In this document: positions 6,132 through 13,093 of the stretch, piece by piece
How the letters are laid out: every line of letters starts with the position of its first letter
Numbering within the stretch: position 1 is the stretch's first letter
IMG/VR virus record: IMGVR_UViG_3300038425_000044
Location: 1 to 31,519 of that record
DNA: 31,519 nucleotides
From: a virus
Direction: 5' to 3' (one strand)
The notes under the pieces: generated by a model
What the model saw: the letters and a program-made list of their open reading frames with translations, nothing else
Databases searched by the model: none
What the model was told of the DNA's origin: nothing
Program-made: the position numbers and the translations under genes

Positions 6132-6344
6132 ATGGAAGATTACGAGAAGATGAATAAAAACAAGGGTAGTTATTACCAAATGAGAGTTAAAACTGCGCGG
6201 CAACGGATTCAAAAATTAATTGGAGATAACCCGCTACCAAGCCAAACCAAAGCTGATATTTATTTCGTTGCGCAGATAGCAATTTTCATTGATAACTTAG
6301 AGAGGCGAATCAAGGAGCTAGAGAACGAAAATAAACGCCGTTAA
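6132..6344 (+). CDS. Small helical protein, unknown
   Basis: 70 aa, all-helical and basic, with a C-terminal coiled coil (DNLERRIKELENENKRR). SD AGGAGGGG 6 nt before the ATG. Probably co-transcribed with the HNH-like gene. No family recognised. Confidence 0.65.
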   Translation: MEDYEKMNKNKGSYYQMRVKTARQRIQKLIGDNPLPSQTKADIYFVAQIAIFIDNLERRIKELENENKRR

Positions 6345-6393
6345 TTGTCCTCTCTCCGCAATATTGCCCTGTAACAGCAACTTGTCACACAGC

Positions 6394-6402
6394 TTTATTA
6401 TA
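6394..6402 (+). promoter_or_regulatory. TATA-like box before the ParB-ASCH gene
   Basis: TTTATTATA in a 127-bp gene-free gap. It implies a start near 6425 and a leader of about 47 nt that carries the strong SD GGAGGGGTG (6456-6464). Confidence 0.45.
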
Positions 6403-6471
6403 CCACAAACCAATAAGCTTAATACTCAAGGCTGCATTGACCATTTCCCACTTATGGAGGGGTGAAGGAAC

Positions 6472-7530
6472 ATGGCAACCACAAAAGAAGAAAAAGAAAC
6501 CGAAAGAAAATTACCACAAGAAACGAAACGGCTTTTTATCAGCACTAAGCTTATTCGTCCTAATCGGTTCAATCCACGGACCGAGATAGACAAAGAAAGC
6601 GATTCAGAGTTACTACAAAGCATCGCGGTTCGCGGCGTAGAAACTGAAATACGAGTTCGTCCTCTCGAAGAACCCGACGAAGAAGGACACTATTATGAAG
6701 TCTTTGACGGGGACCGCAGGTTGCAGGCCGCGATCAAGGCAAAGCATGCTACCGTTCCAATCATCATTTTATCCAAATCAGACGATGAAGTCCTGGAATA
6801 CGGCCTCGTATCAACAATCCGCCGAGGGCTGCGCGGCGTCGAGATGGGAAGGACTCTTTTAGAACTCCAGAAAAGGTTTAGTTCAAAGTACCCAAATCAA
6901 AGAGCAATGGCACGCAAGCTTGGCATCTCAACCGCCAGGATTAATCAATACATTAAACTCGTCACCGACCTGGACCCGGAAGTACAGGATTTAGTCGCAC
7001 CGGCAGACCAGCGGGGGAATATACCAGAAGGCGCGATAACCGACCGAATAGCGTATGAGATATCCCACATCCCTGACAAGGAACGGCAGCGCGAAGTAGC
7101 TAAAGAAATCGCGACGCACCCGAAGCTCACTAGCGATAGAGCTAGGCTCCTGGTCTACGAGGCACGCGACGAACCTGAAACACCAGTACCGGAATTAACG
7201 CAACGACGATTAGAGCATATCACCCCGTACAGACCTACGCTTGTAATGTCAGCAGAAGATTACGAAGCACTAAAGTCCGGGAAGAAAAGGGTCTTAATAG
7301 AGCGGAAGCGCAAGCCGGGGATGCAAAAGGACGCGGTAGTAGAACCGCTCATCAAAGCCGAATCGCTTGAGCTCGCAGACGTGTTCGACCGCCCGTTAGG
7401 TAGGTTCAAAGACCTCGACGCAAAGAGCGCAGGGTATCCTGACCTTGAGAGCTTTAAAGAAGCGTGGTTAGAACGGTTTGGCGGGGAGTGGAACCCGCAA
7501 GAAGTAGTGTACGTCCTGTTGTTTAAGTGA
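6472..7530 (+). CDS. ParB/KorB-like protein fused to an ASCH domain
   Basis: 352 aa. Residues about 20-110 are a ParB/Srx N-terminal domain with the phosphate-binding box FDGDRRLQA (about 78-86), here GDRR rather than the GERRxRA of canonical CTPase ParB. Residues about 115-200 are the helical DNA-binding part with a helix-turn-helix (MARKLGISTARINQYIK, about 145-161). Residues about 245-352 fit an ASCH domain: an ITPYRPTLVMS strand, a SGKKRVLIER motif, and a final NPQEVVYVLLFK strand. ASCH domains are nucleic-acid-binding, and some act on modified nucleosides. ParB-ASCH is an unusual combination and suggests a KorB-type regulator or partition protein with an RNA- or base-sensing end. Confidence 0.8.
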   Translation: MATTKEEKETERKLPQETKRLFISTKLIRPNRFNPRTEIDKESDSELLQSIAVRGVETEIRVRPLEEPDEEGHYYEVFDGDRRLQAAIKAKHATVPIIILSKSDDEVLEYGLVSTIRRGLRGVEMGRTLLELQKRFSSKYPNQRAMARKLGISTARINQYIKLVTDLDPEVQDLVAPADQRGNIPEGAITDRIAYEISHIPDKERQREVAKEIATHPKLTSDRARLLVYEARDEPETPVPELTQRRLEHITPYRPTLVMSAEDYEALKSGKKRVLIERKRKPGMQKDAVVEPLIKAESLELADVFDRPLGRFKDLDAKSAGYPDLESFKEAWLERFGGEWNPQEVVYVLLFK

Positions 7531-7535
7531 AGCCG

Positions 7536-7551
7536 ATTAATCCAGATTAAC
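7536..7551. promoter_or_regulatory. 16-bp palindrome, site 2
   Basis: ATTAATCCAGATTAAC, 5 bp after the ParB-ASCH stop and 32 bp before a TATA box. It is followed by a T-rich tract (7551-7572), so it may also contribute to terminating the gene before it. Confidence 0.65.
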
Positions 7552-7582
7552 TTTTTTTTCTTTTCTTTTTCCTAGAAATACG

Positions 7583-7590
7583 TTTATATA
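7583..7590 (+). promoter_or_regulatory. TATA box of the second ParB operon
   Basis: TTTATATA, a textbook archaeal TATA box with purine-rich GAAATACG before it. A start near 7612 is expected just ahead of the SD GGAGG (7616-7620). Confidence 0.65.
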
Positions 7591-7631
7591 GAATATACGC
7601 TTTGTATGTAGTACAGGAGGTTTATGTGGGG

Positions 7632-7760
7632 ATGAAAACTATAGTAGTGAACGATGAAACCCACGCGGAGCTCAAATCGTGGGGGGAGTTTGGGGAGAGC
7701 TTTGAGGACGTGATTAAGAAGTTGATGAAGTGTTGTAAGGAGAAGCGAAAAAATGAGTAA
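7632..7760 (+). CDS. VapB-like antitoxin-type microprotein
   Basis: 42 aa beginning MKTIVVNDETHAELKSWG, clearly related to the microprotein at 2638 (same MKTI.V.DETHA.L start, then a helix with ESFEDVIKKL). Ribbon-helix-helix/VapB-like. First gene of the ParB operon, so a transcriptional regulator of that operon is plausible. It overlaps the next gene by 8 bp in another frame. No partner toxin recognised. Confidence 0.65.
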   Translation: MKTIVVNDETHAELKSWGEFGESFEDVIKKLMKCCKEKRKNE

Positions 7761-8094
7761 CGAAAAAGATTTTAAAACTATTAAAGATGAAATCATTGCG
7801 GACCTTACCCAGGGCAGCGTTACCAAAAAAGAACTTATCGAACAAACAGTGACTTACGATAATTTAGATACATTTGTCACCAGCTTACTCGTAGAGGCAA
7901 ATGAAGTAGGATTAGATCATTTGAATAAAGAACTTGAGAAATTAGGACTGCGTTTTCGATGGGATGGTTCGATACATCTAGTAGAAAGCGGGGAGGAGAT
8001 AGACGACATGTTCGCCCGGGGGGAAGAGTCAGCAGACCTAAAGATAACCAAAGGTATCACCGAAGAAATAATTGAGGGGGTAGAAGCGAAATGA
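7753..8094 (+). CDS. Acidic helical protein, unknown
   Basis: 113 aa, acidic. Residues 15-80 resemble a small winged-helix layout (ADLTQGSVTKKELIEQTV, then a beta hairpin FRWDGSIHLV), with an acidic helical tail. No confident family. Overlaps the VapB-like gene upstream and the ParB gene downstream (ATGA), so it is translated with both. Confidence 0.6.
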   Translation: MSNEKDFKTIKDEIIADLTQGSVTKKELIEQTVTYDNLDTFVTSLLVEANEVGLDHLNKELEKLGLRFRWDGSIHLVESGEEIDDMFARGEESADLKITKGITEEIIEGVEAK

Positions 8095-9179
8095 CAAAAT
8101 ATGAAATGTTAGATCTTCCATTGAATCTTATAGTTCCATCGGAAGATAATCCAAGAGAAGAGTTTGACGAAAATGAACTAAAAGCACTTGCAGGAAACAT
8201 AAAAGAACATGGACTTTTAGAAGAGATCTCCGTTCGTAAGGTCGGAGATAAGTTTGAGATTGTTGATGGGGAACGTCGATGGAGAGCAGTCACGATTCTT
8301 GGTTGGGATATAATCCGTGCTAAAGTCTATGGCATAACGGCGTTCGAAGCGCAGAACATAAGATTATCAGTCTTGTTTATGCGTAAGGGCGTCAAGGACG
8401 CTTCTTTGGAGAAAAGAATATACGCGCAATACAAAGCGGGAAGAGCGAACGGAGAATTTAAGGGGGGGTTTGAAAAAGATAAAGGTTATGAGGCTATGAC
8501 CAAAGCGACAGGAATCGCGCCCACGGTTATAAAACAATATGTAACGGCAGCACAAGAGAGAGAAGACCATAGATCTATGGACTTCCCAGAAGAAGCAACA
8601 CACATAGACCTTTTCGAAACAAGAGCATTAGAAAAAGACGCACCGGCTGCCCGAGACGAGCTATTGAAACAGCGCGTAGAAAAAAAGGCAACCGTAAGCG
8701 ACATAAGACAGCGTATTAAAGCAATCAAAGACGTCCCCGAAGAACTTATATTACCAATAGCCAAAGGGGAGATCACCCCCGAAACCGCACGTAAACTTGC
8801 CGACGTAAAAGATCCCCAGATGCGTGAGCAGCTTATAGCAGAGCGTCTAGCAATTAAGGAAGAACTAACGCTTGAGGAGGAAGAACACGATAAAGAAATA
8901 GAAGAGGTAAAAGTAGGCAAACAAAAAACCGCACGACAAATAAAAGCAGACGTGTCAATGCTAGAGCACAACAACGTCATAGAGAGTAATCTTTATGACC
9001 TGCACGTAGATGCATTGGCGGGTATACGGGCAGATCACATAAATTCTGTAACAGATCTGCATCAAAGAGCACGTTGCTGGGAATACGTGCGTAGAATACA
9101 GGTTCTTTGTGATAGGGCCCTTAGTCAGGCCCATCACACAATAGAGGCAGAAATAGTAGGAGAGGGATATGTCCAGTGA
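8091..9179 (+). CDS. parB: ParB-like partition/regulatory protein
   Basis: 362 aa. Residues 5-90 are the ParB N-terminal nuclease-like domain with the CTP-binding box DGERRWRA (about 58-65). Residues about 100-200 are the helical central domain with a helix-turn-helix (AMTKATGIAPTVIKQYV). The C-terminal third is a long charged coiled coil followed by a helical dimerisation region. Canonical ParB proteins slide on DNA as CTP clamps after loading at parS; no ParA was found in the window, so roles in gene control, replication or plasmid-like maintenance are all open. ATGA overlap upstream and an 11-bp overlap with the next gene. Confidence 0.8.
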   Translation: MTKYEMLDLPLNLIVPSEDNPREEFDENELKALAGNIKEHGLLEEISVRKVGDKFEIVDGERRWRAVTILGWDIIRAKVYGITAFEAQNIRLSVLFMRKGVKDASLEKRIYAQYKAGRANGEFKGGFEKDKGYEAMTKATGIAPTVIKQYVTAAQEREDHRSMDFPEEATHIDLFETRALEKDAPAARDELLKQRVEKKATVSDIRQRIKAIKDVPEELILPIAKGEITPETARKLADVKDPQMREQLIAERLAIKEELTLEEEEHDKEIEEVKVGKQKTARQIKADVSMLEHNNVIESNLYDLHVDALAGIRADHINSVTDLHQRARCWEYVRRIQVLCDRALSQAHHTIEAEIVGEGYVQ

Positions 9180-9792
9180 GGGGAAATGGGATGTACATAA
9201 GAAAAACGGGCGTAAACCATCACAAACACCAAGTCCAGATCAAAGGGCGTTTGACAGGTGTCACTATAAAACGGGGTACGCGCCATTTTTGAAATTAGAA
9301 AGAGCTAAGGATCTAAAATGGGTATCTTGGGATGCCACACATCTATCGCTTGAAGTGTCAAGACGATTAGATAATTGCATAGTTAACACACGCAACTTGT
9401 TTAGGACTTTTTTACAATATCAGACACCACAAGACTATCGTATAGGTATGGCTCTGCTTGGTGAAATGACATATGAAAGTAGGGACGAAGAAAAAAAACG
9501 CGTACTCCACAATTTTGAACAAGTGTATCATAAGCAGCCAGTTTGGGCGGATCGAAAAACAAAGTTGTTCCACGTTCCAGGACTTGAATGGAAAGAAATC
9601 AACGATACCAAAATATTAGGAAGAACAGTAAACGCCGCGCTGACGAAACTAAAAGAGGGTGTTGGTTGCTTTGAAGACCTAAAAACATTTGCACCTCAGC
9701 AAGAAGTGCTAGAAGCCACACTTGAATTACGGCGGTTAATATATGGGCCATCTCCACCCAGCGAGGAAGATACCGACCACTCCGAAAACTAG
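9169..9792 (+). CDS. Hypothetical protein linked to ParB
   Basis: 207 aa, no family recognised. Basic N terminus, mixed alpha/beta middle with several conserved-looking Trp and Tyr residues (LKWVSWDATHLSLEVSRRL), an acidic Pro-rich tail. Starts inside the last codons of parB and ends just before a terminator, so it is the last gene of that operon and may act with ParB. Confidence 0.65.
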   Translation: MSSEGKWDVHKKNGRKPSQTPSPDQRAFDRCHYKTGYAPFLKLERAKDLKWVSWDATHLSLEVSRRLDNCIVNTRNLFRTFLQYQTPQDYRIGMALLGEMTYESRDEEKKRVLHNFEQVYHKQPVWADRKTKLFHVPGLEWKEINDTKILGRTVNAALTKLKEGVGCFEDLKTFAPQQEVLEATLELRRLIYGPSPPSEEDTDHSEN

Positions 9793-9857
9793 GACCAAAT
9801 AAGCTACGTTTATACCTAAACTTTCTTGAGAATTAGTTTACGCGTTCTTGTCTAAAT

Positions 9858-9920
9858 GAAGCAATCTTGTTAACTCAGGTTAACATTGCTTCCCTTTCTT
9901 ACCTTTCTTTTTACTTTTAG
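9858..9920 (+). terminator. Bulged hairpin terminator of the ParB operon
   Basis: GAAGCAAT (9858-9865) and GTTAAC (9869-9874) pair with GTTAAC (9879-9884) and ATTGCTTC (9885-9892), a 14-bp stem with a CTT bulge and TCAG loop, followed by a pyrimidine-rich tract. The inner GTTAACTCAGGTTAAC resembles the 16-bp palindrome series but is better explained as this stem. Confidence 0.7.
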
Positions 9921-9980
9921 AGTCAAATAGCAAGGTTTAAGTATTAAGCCTACATTGGGGTATATGCAGACGTTAGAAAA

Positions 9981-9996
9981 GTTAATCTGGATTAAC
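9981..9996. promoter_or_regulatory. 16-bp palindrome, site 3
   Basis: GTTAATCTGGATTAAC, a near-perfect palindrome (mismatch only at the centre, YR). Lies 21 bp (two helical turns) from site 4, which favours side-by-side binding on one DNA face. Confidence 0.7.
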
Positions 9997-10001
9997 AAAA
10001 A

Positions 10002-10017
10002 ATTAATCTGGATTAAT
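10002..10017. promoter_or_regulatory. 16-bp palindrome, site 4
   Basis: ATTAATCTGGATTAAT, 38 bp before the ATG at 10056. Together with site 3 it forms the only tandem pair. The AAAAAATTAATC between and within them is the best TATA candidate here, so binding would block the promoter. Confidence 0.7.
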
Positions 10018-10055
10018 CTCCCGGCTGCAAAAAAAGAAAAAAGGACATGGTATAG

Positions 10056-10487
10056 ATGAACCAAATAGAACTTAAATCTTCCGTTGTTGGTGTCGTAATG
10101 ACCGACAAGGCAGACCAGATACTAAAAGCACTGCGGGCCTCAAGGAACAACATAAAAGTTCTCTCTGATGAGATCGCAGAAAACGAGGTAGTGGCCACAG
10201 CACTGAAGGGAGAATTAGAGCACTTCCAGGCTAAGTGTTTCGTTGATGCTGCCACTACGCTTAACCAGGTGGGCAAGTTAGTGTACCCAAACCTAGACAG
10301 TCAAAAGGCCGCCGTCGAAATGGCGATCCACGAAAGCACAGACTATCAACAGCTATCAGCAACACGTTTTGAACTGCTTAAAGAGATTCAGATCAAGAAG
10401 AACACCATAGTCTGTGAGCACGAAAGAAGGGGCGATCTCAAGACAGAAGTGGAGCTCCTAAAGCTGCTTGCTGCCGAGGCGATTTAA
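10056..10487 (+). CDS. Coiled-coil protein, unknown
   Basis: 143 aa, almost entirely helical with coiled-coil spacing. Start chosen at the first ATG, after AAAAAAGGA; an alternative internal start is the ATG at 10098 (MTDKADQILKALR). Not recognised. First gene behind the tandem palindromes, so probably the first gene of the next operon. Confidence 0.65.
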   Translation: MNQIELKSSVVGVVMTDKADQILKALRASRNNIKVLSDEIAENEVVATALKGELEHFQAKCFVDAATTLNQVGKLVYPNLDSQKAAVEMAIHESTDYQQLSATRFELLKEIQIKKNTIVCEHERRGDLKTEVELLKLLAAEAI

Positions 10488-10488
10488 G

Positions 10489-10680
10489 ATGCAAGTAGGA
10501 TACACCGAAGATTGTCCTGTTCTCGGCGGACAAATCAATCCTACGAACTGTTCTGGGTGCACTGAGAACAAAGTGTGTTTTCCAAAATTCAGCGAACCTA
10601 TGTATGCCACAGTGAACGACATAAGTTATTTACTCAGCCTTATTGACGAGCTGCGGGAAGAGCTAGGAGTTAGACGATGA
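10489..10680 (+). CDS. Cys-rich small protein coupled to a membrane peptide
   Basis: 63 aa from the ATG at 10489 (a 7-residue longer form from 10468 would overlap the upstream gene). Cysteines in CPVLGG and C-x2-C...C (NCSGCTENKVC) look like a zinc or iron-sulphur site; the C-terminal half is a helix. The stop overlaps the next start as ATGA. Confidence 0.6.
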   Translation: MQVGYTEDCPVLGGQINPTNCSGCTENKVCFPKFSEPMYATVNDISYLLSLIDELREELGVRR

Positions 10681-10811
10681 ACAACGGTAAAAAACTAAAA
10701 TTTAAATCACTTCCGTGGCTCTCTATACTAAAGGTTTACTGGGCGTGTGTTTTAAATGGACTGGCGACGGTGCTTGTGGTGTATGGGGTGATTTTGATTA
10801 TCAATCATTAA
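10677..10811 (+). CDS. Single-helix membrane peptide
   Basis: 44 aa with a basic N terminus and one hydrophobic segment (about residues 20-43). ATGA-coupled to the Cys-rich gene before it, a pairing repeated several times in this window. Confidence 0.6.
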   Translation: MNNGKKLKFKSLPWLSILKVYWACVLNGLATVLVVYGVILIINH

Positions 10812-10829
10812 AAAGGGAGGTAGGGTTGA

Positions 10830-10994
10830 ATGGACGAAATGGTAAATAAAAACAACCTAGACGAACACGACGCACTTTGGGAAGCTATAGCACGAATTGA
10901 AGACGCACAGGCGAAACAACGGAAAGAGATAGAACAACTTAGTAAGGGGGACGGCAACCACGCTGAAACGGCAGACATCAAAATACCGCGATAA
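10830..10994 (+). CDS. Small coiled-coil protein
   Basis: 54 aa, highly charged helix. SD AAGGGAGG lies about 10 nt before the ATG. Followed by, and partly overlapping, the probable winged-helix gene. Function unknown. Confidence 0.55.
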   Translation: MDEMVNKNNLDEHDALWEAIARIEDAQAKQRKEIEQLSKGDGNHAETADIKIPR

Positions 10995-11271
10995 GTGGGA
11001 AGCAAAGAACGGGCAGCTTGACCTCCTTGATAAAGGGATTATTCGTTGCCTCTACGACCGGCCTGGGTCCAGCATGGTACGGGTCCAGGCGTGTCTTAAT
11101 TTTGCGGAGCGGTACGGTAGAATCAAATACGGCATAATACTCACCCGGATTCGTACGCTCGAAAAAGCGGGAATACTTAGTACTGAACGAATTAGGAACG
11201 AAAGAAGATGTTTCTTAACGCAGCCGGCACGGGAAGCCTGGCGGAGCGGACGTTATGGGACTCAAGAATAG
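10963..11271 (+). CDS. Winged-helix protein, probable non-ATG start
   Basis: About 102 aa. The first ATG (11074) gives only 65 aa and cuts through the first helix of a winged helix. The same frame is open upstream and reads as good protein (LDLLDKGIIRCLYDRPGSS, then the RTLEKAGILSTE recognition-helix and wing region), back to a stop at 10930. CTG at 10963 lies 12 nt after AAGGGGG and is the best start; ATG 11074 is the conservative alternative. MarR/ArsR-like single winged helix. Likely a DNA-binding regulator. Confidence 0.55.
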   Translation: MKRQTSKYRDKWEAKNGQLDLLDKGIIRCLYDRPGSSMVRVQACLNFAERYGRIKYGIILTRIRTLEKAGILSTERIRNERRCFLTQPAREAWRSGRYGTQE

Positions 11272-11371
11272 GCGCGGACATCAACGGACGAAGACTAGCT
11301 TACCCCTAGCCATGGTTCATCTCCTTTATCCGTTGACCGCAATGCCTAAAAAATAAATCGGTGCAGACATC

Positions 11372-11476
11372 ATGGGCCAAGTTAAAAAAACCTTAGCATC
11401 GAACATTGGCCAAATTTTTCACCTCGGCTTGACTCATGACTGCGTTGCCGATTTGTCACGACAAAAGGATACATGA
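11372..11476 (+). CDS. Microprotein before HNH nuclease
   Basis: 34 aa, starting MGQVKKTLASNIG. It overlaps the HNH gene as ATGA, the strongest argument that it is translated. Not recognised. The remaining 100 bp before it (11272-11371) hold nothing I can name. Confidence 0.45.
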   Translation: MGQVKKTLASNIGQIFHLGLTHDCVADLSRQKDT

Positions 11477-11802
11477 CAATTAAAGCAGACAATCTGTTAC
11501 TCTCTACATACAAGAGAAATGACGATTGGCCTAAACTACGGCGGCGGTTTAAAAAAAGGCATCCTGAGTGTGCGGTATGCGGCGGGAGGTCAAAGGGCAA
11601 CAACGTCGTTCACCACATCAAGCCATATCACTGGTATCCAGAGCTAGAAATGGAAGAGTCAAATCTAATCACGCTTTGTAAATCGCACCACCTTACGTTC
11701 GCTCATCTAATGGACTATAAATCGTATAACCTGAACGTCGTAGAGGATGCGGCAGCATGGAATCATCGTATTAAGGAACGTCCTAAATGGATTAGGAGGT
11801 AG
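11473..11802 (+). CDS. HNH endonuclease
   Basis: 109 aa. Zinc cysteines C33/C36 (CAVCGG), catalytic HH47-48 (VVHHIKPY), N64 (ESNLITLC) and the second zinc half C69...H72-H73 make a complete HNH site. Phage HNH proteins of this size often assist the terminase or act as homing nucleases; this one sits 7 kb from terS, so a general nicking or homing role is as likely. Overlaps an upstream microprotein and is followed by an RHH gene. Confidence 0.8.
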   Translation: MTIKADNLLLSTYKRNDDWPKLRRRFKKRHPECAVCGGRSKGNNVVHHIKPYHWYPELEMEESNLITLCKSHHLTFAHLMDYKSYNLNVVEDAAAWNHRIKERPKWIRR

Positions 11803-11804
11803 AA

Positions 11805-11996
11805 ATGTCTACTGATTCAGAAAACAGACACCATAAAGCGTGGGTAGCCCGGAGAAAAGAGGATGGCTGGAAAAAGCTTAGTATCTGGCTAACTCCCGAA
11901 CTCGCACATCAAGTCGAACGATACGCCTCAAGGGAGATGATGCCCCAGGCTACGGTTATCGAGGTGATTCTAAAGGACGCGCTATTGAAAACGTAA
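11805..11996 (+). CDS. Ribbon-helix-helix protein
   Basis: 63 aa. Residues about 22-62 fit the fold: strand KKLSIWLTPELAHQVE, then two helices (YASREMMPQATVIEVILKDAL). A basic N-terminal arm precedes it. SD AGGAGG is 5 nt before the ATG, overlapping the end of the HNH gene. DNA-binding regulator; target unknown. Confidence 0.65.
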   Translation: MSTDSENRHHKAWVARRKEDGWKKLSIWLTPELAHQVERYASREMMPQATVIEVILKDALLKT

Positions 11997-12062
11997 AAAC
12001 CAGGCCGAAAACGTAGAAACACTAAAGATTGATTACGTTAATTTGAAAGGGGGAAACTTCCG

Positions 12063-12248
12063 GTGAAACCGAGGGAGGAAGTTAAAAACTGTCCGTGCGG
12101 CAGGCAATTCATAAGAACCAACTGGAAGGTCGGGTCGCAGGGCGCACACGTCGAGAACGATGGCCGTCCGAGAGAGTACTGCGACTCGTGCCGTGAAGCC
12201 TACAAACACGGGCGCCGTTACGGGACTGCTTTAAAGGAGGTGAGCTGA
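12063..12248 (+). CDS. Zinc-ribbon small protein
   Basis: 61 aa from GTG, with GGGGG upstream. NCPCGRQF and YCDSCRE give two C-x-C/C-x2-C knuckles about 28 residues apart, a zinc ribbon. Followed with no gap by a membrane peptide. Function unknown. Confidence 0.65.
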   Translation: MKPREEVKNCPCGRQFIRTNWKVGSQGAHVENDGRPREYCDSCREAYKHGRRYGTALKEVS

Positions 12249-12371
12249 ATGTGGCCATTGCTTGACTACATCTATATCAGCTTAGTACTCGGTATTTTTA
12301 TTATCGTCTACCTAGCTGTAAGTCTGCCGTTGTACGCGATAGAACGTCTAAGCAGGAAACATGAAAACTAA
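12249..12371 (+). CDS. Single-helix membrane peptide
   Basis: 40 aa; residues about 6-31 are hydrophobic and the end is basic (ERLSRKHEN). ATG follows the TGA of the zinc-ribbon gene directly, with AAAGGAGG upstream. Its end overlaps the next gene by 11 bp. Confidence 0.6.
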   Translation: MWPLLDYIYISLVLGIFIIVYLAVSLPLYAIERLSRKHEN

Positions 12372-12570
12372 ACCAAATGAGTTTTACCAGTGTGCACTGG
12401 CGGTAATCGGGAAACCGTGCGCTCCTAAAGAACTTGCTGCGTTTACCGAGACCGGGGTAGTACAGACACTAAGGAACCTTAAAGAGCTTAATAAAAAAGG
12501 GTTGGTTGGAATGGTACTGTCACGCGAAGATGGTAGGAAAACGCTGTATTATCTAAAGGGGAAACAATGA
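12361..12570 (+). CDS. Winged-helix regulator
   Basis: 69 aa. Helix-turn-helix with KELAAFTETGVVQTLRNLKELNKKGLV followed by a two-strand wing (GMVLSREDGRKTLYYLK), typical of single winged-helix archaeal regulators. ATGA overlap with the next gene. Confidence 0.7.
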   Translation: MKTKPNEFYQCALAVIGKPCAPKELAAFTETGVVQTLRNLKELNKKGLVGMVLSREDGRKTLYYLKGKQ

Positions 12571-12707
12571 ATCTACCGTGCGATTGCTGCGCTCATGCTA
12601 TTCGGAAAGATGGAAAGTATCACTGCGAAACCAGGGGCTTTGATATTCCTAACGTAGATGAAGCCCCGGCTATCTGTGATTTCTATTCTCGAAAAGCGAG
12701 CGACTAA
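12567..12707 (+). CDS. Cys-rich microprotein
   Basis: 46 aa with PCDCCAHA, then YHCET and CDFY: five Cys plus His, likely metal bound. Overlaps neighbours as ATGA before and TAATG after. Confidence 0.6.
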   Translation: MNLPCDCCAHAIRKDGKYHCETRGFDIPNVDEAPAICDFYSRKASD

Positions 12708-12883
12708 TGGATAGATGCGACACCTGCAAAAATAGTCGTGTAATGAACAACTTACGGGTTCGATGTCTTGAAACAGGCGAAATTCTAAGCGCATTTACCG
12801 AAGCCTGCTCACTTTACGATTGTCACGCCAGTAAACACAATCGCGGCTGGGGGGTTATTAAAAAGTTGATGGGGGGTGTTTAG
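12707..12883 (+). CDS. Cys-rich microprotein
   Basis: 58 aa: C-x2-C near the start (RCDTCKN), then C20, C34, C39 and H40. Related in layout to the gene before it. Its TAG stop is followed directly by the GTG of the next gene in the same frame. Confidence 0.6.
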   Translation: MDRCDTCKNSRVMNNLRVRCLETGEILSAFTEACSLYDCHASKHNRGWGVIKKLMGGV

Positions 12884-13093
12884 GTGGGTAGAATGAACAG
12901 GCAGAAAATAGAACGAAGAATAGAAAAGTATCTTAAAGAAGTTAGGGAAATCAGGCTAAACAGATTGGTTCCGAAGGGGTATAGGACCTACTGTTTCAGA
13001 CACCGTAACGCCACGAAGGACCACGCAACCAACTTCGCGGTCGTAGGAATATGGCTTTTCTTTCTAATACTTGCGTTTGGGGTTTTGAGGTAG
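12884..13093 (+). CDS. Basic protein with C-terminal membrane anchor
   Basis: 69 aa. Very basic N-terminal half (KIERRIEKYLKEVREIRLNR), then one hydrophobic segment (about 48-67). Starts at GTG 12884 or ATG 12893; the upstream GGGGGGTG serves either. Ends in TAG directly abutting the next ATG. Function unknown. Confidence 0.6.
   Translation: MGRMNRQKIERRIEKYLKEVREIRLNRLVPKGYRTYCFRHRNATKDHATNFAVVGIWLFFLILAFGVLR

Noticed and set aside
7551-7572. T-rich tract after the ParB-ASCH gene as an independent terminator entry
   Set aside because: Only a weak stem (the palindrome with a very small loop) precedes it; noted with palindrome site 2 instead.
8486-8980. Ser-rich minus-strand ORF inside parB
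   Set aside because: Antisense shadow of the Glu/Lys-rich coiled coil of ParB.
9869-9884. GTTAACTCAGGTTAAC as an eighth operator
   Set aside because: It differs at three positions from the consensus and forms the inner stem of a 14-bp hairpin followed by a pyrimidine tract, so a terminator is the simpler reading.
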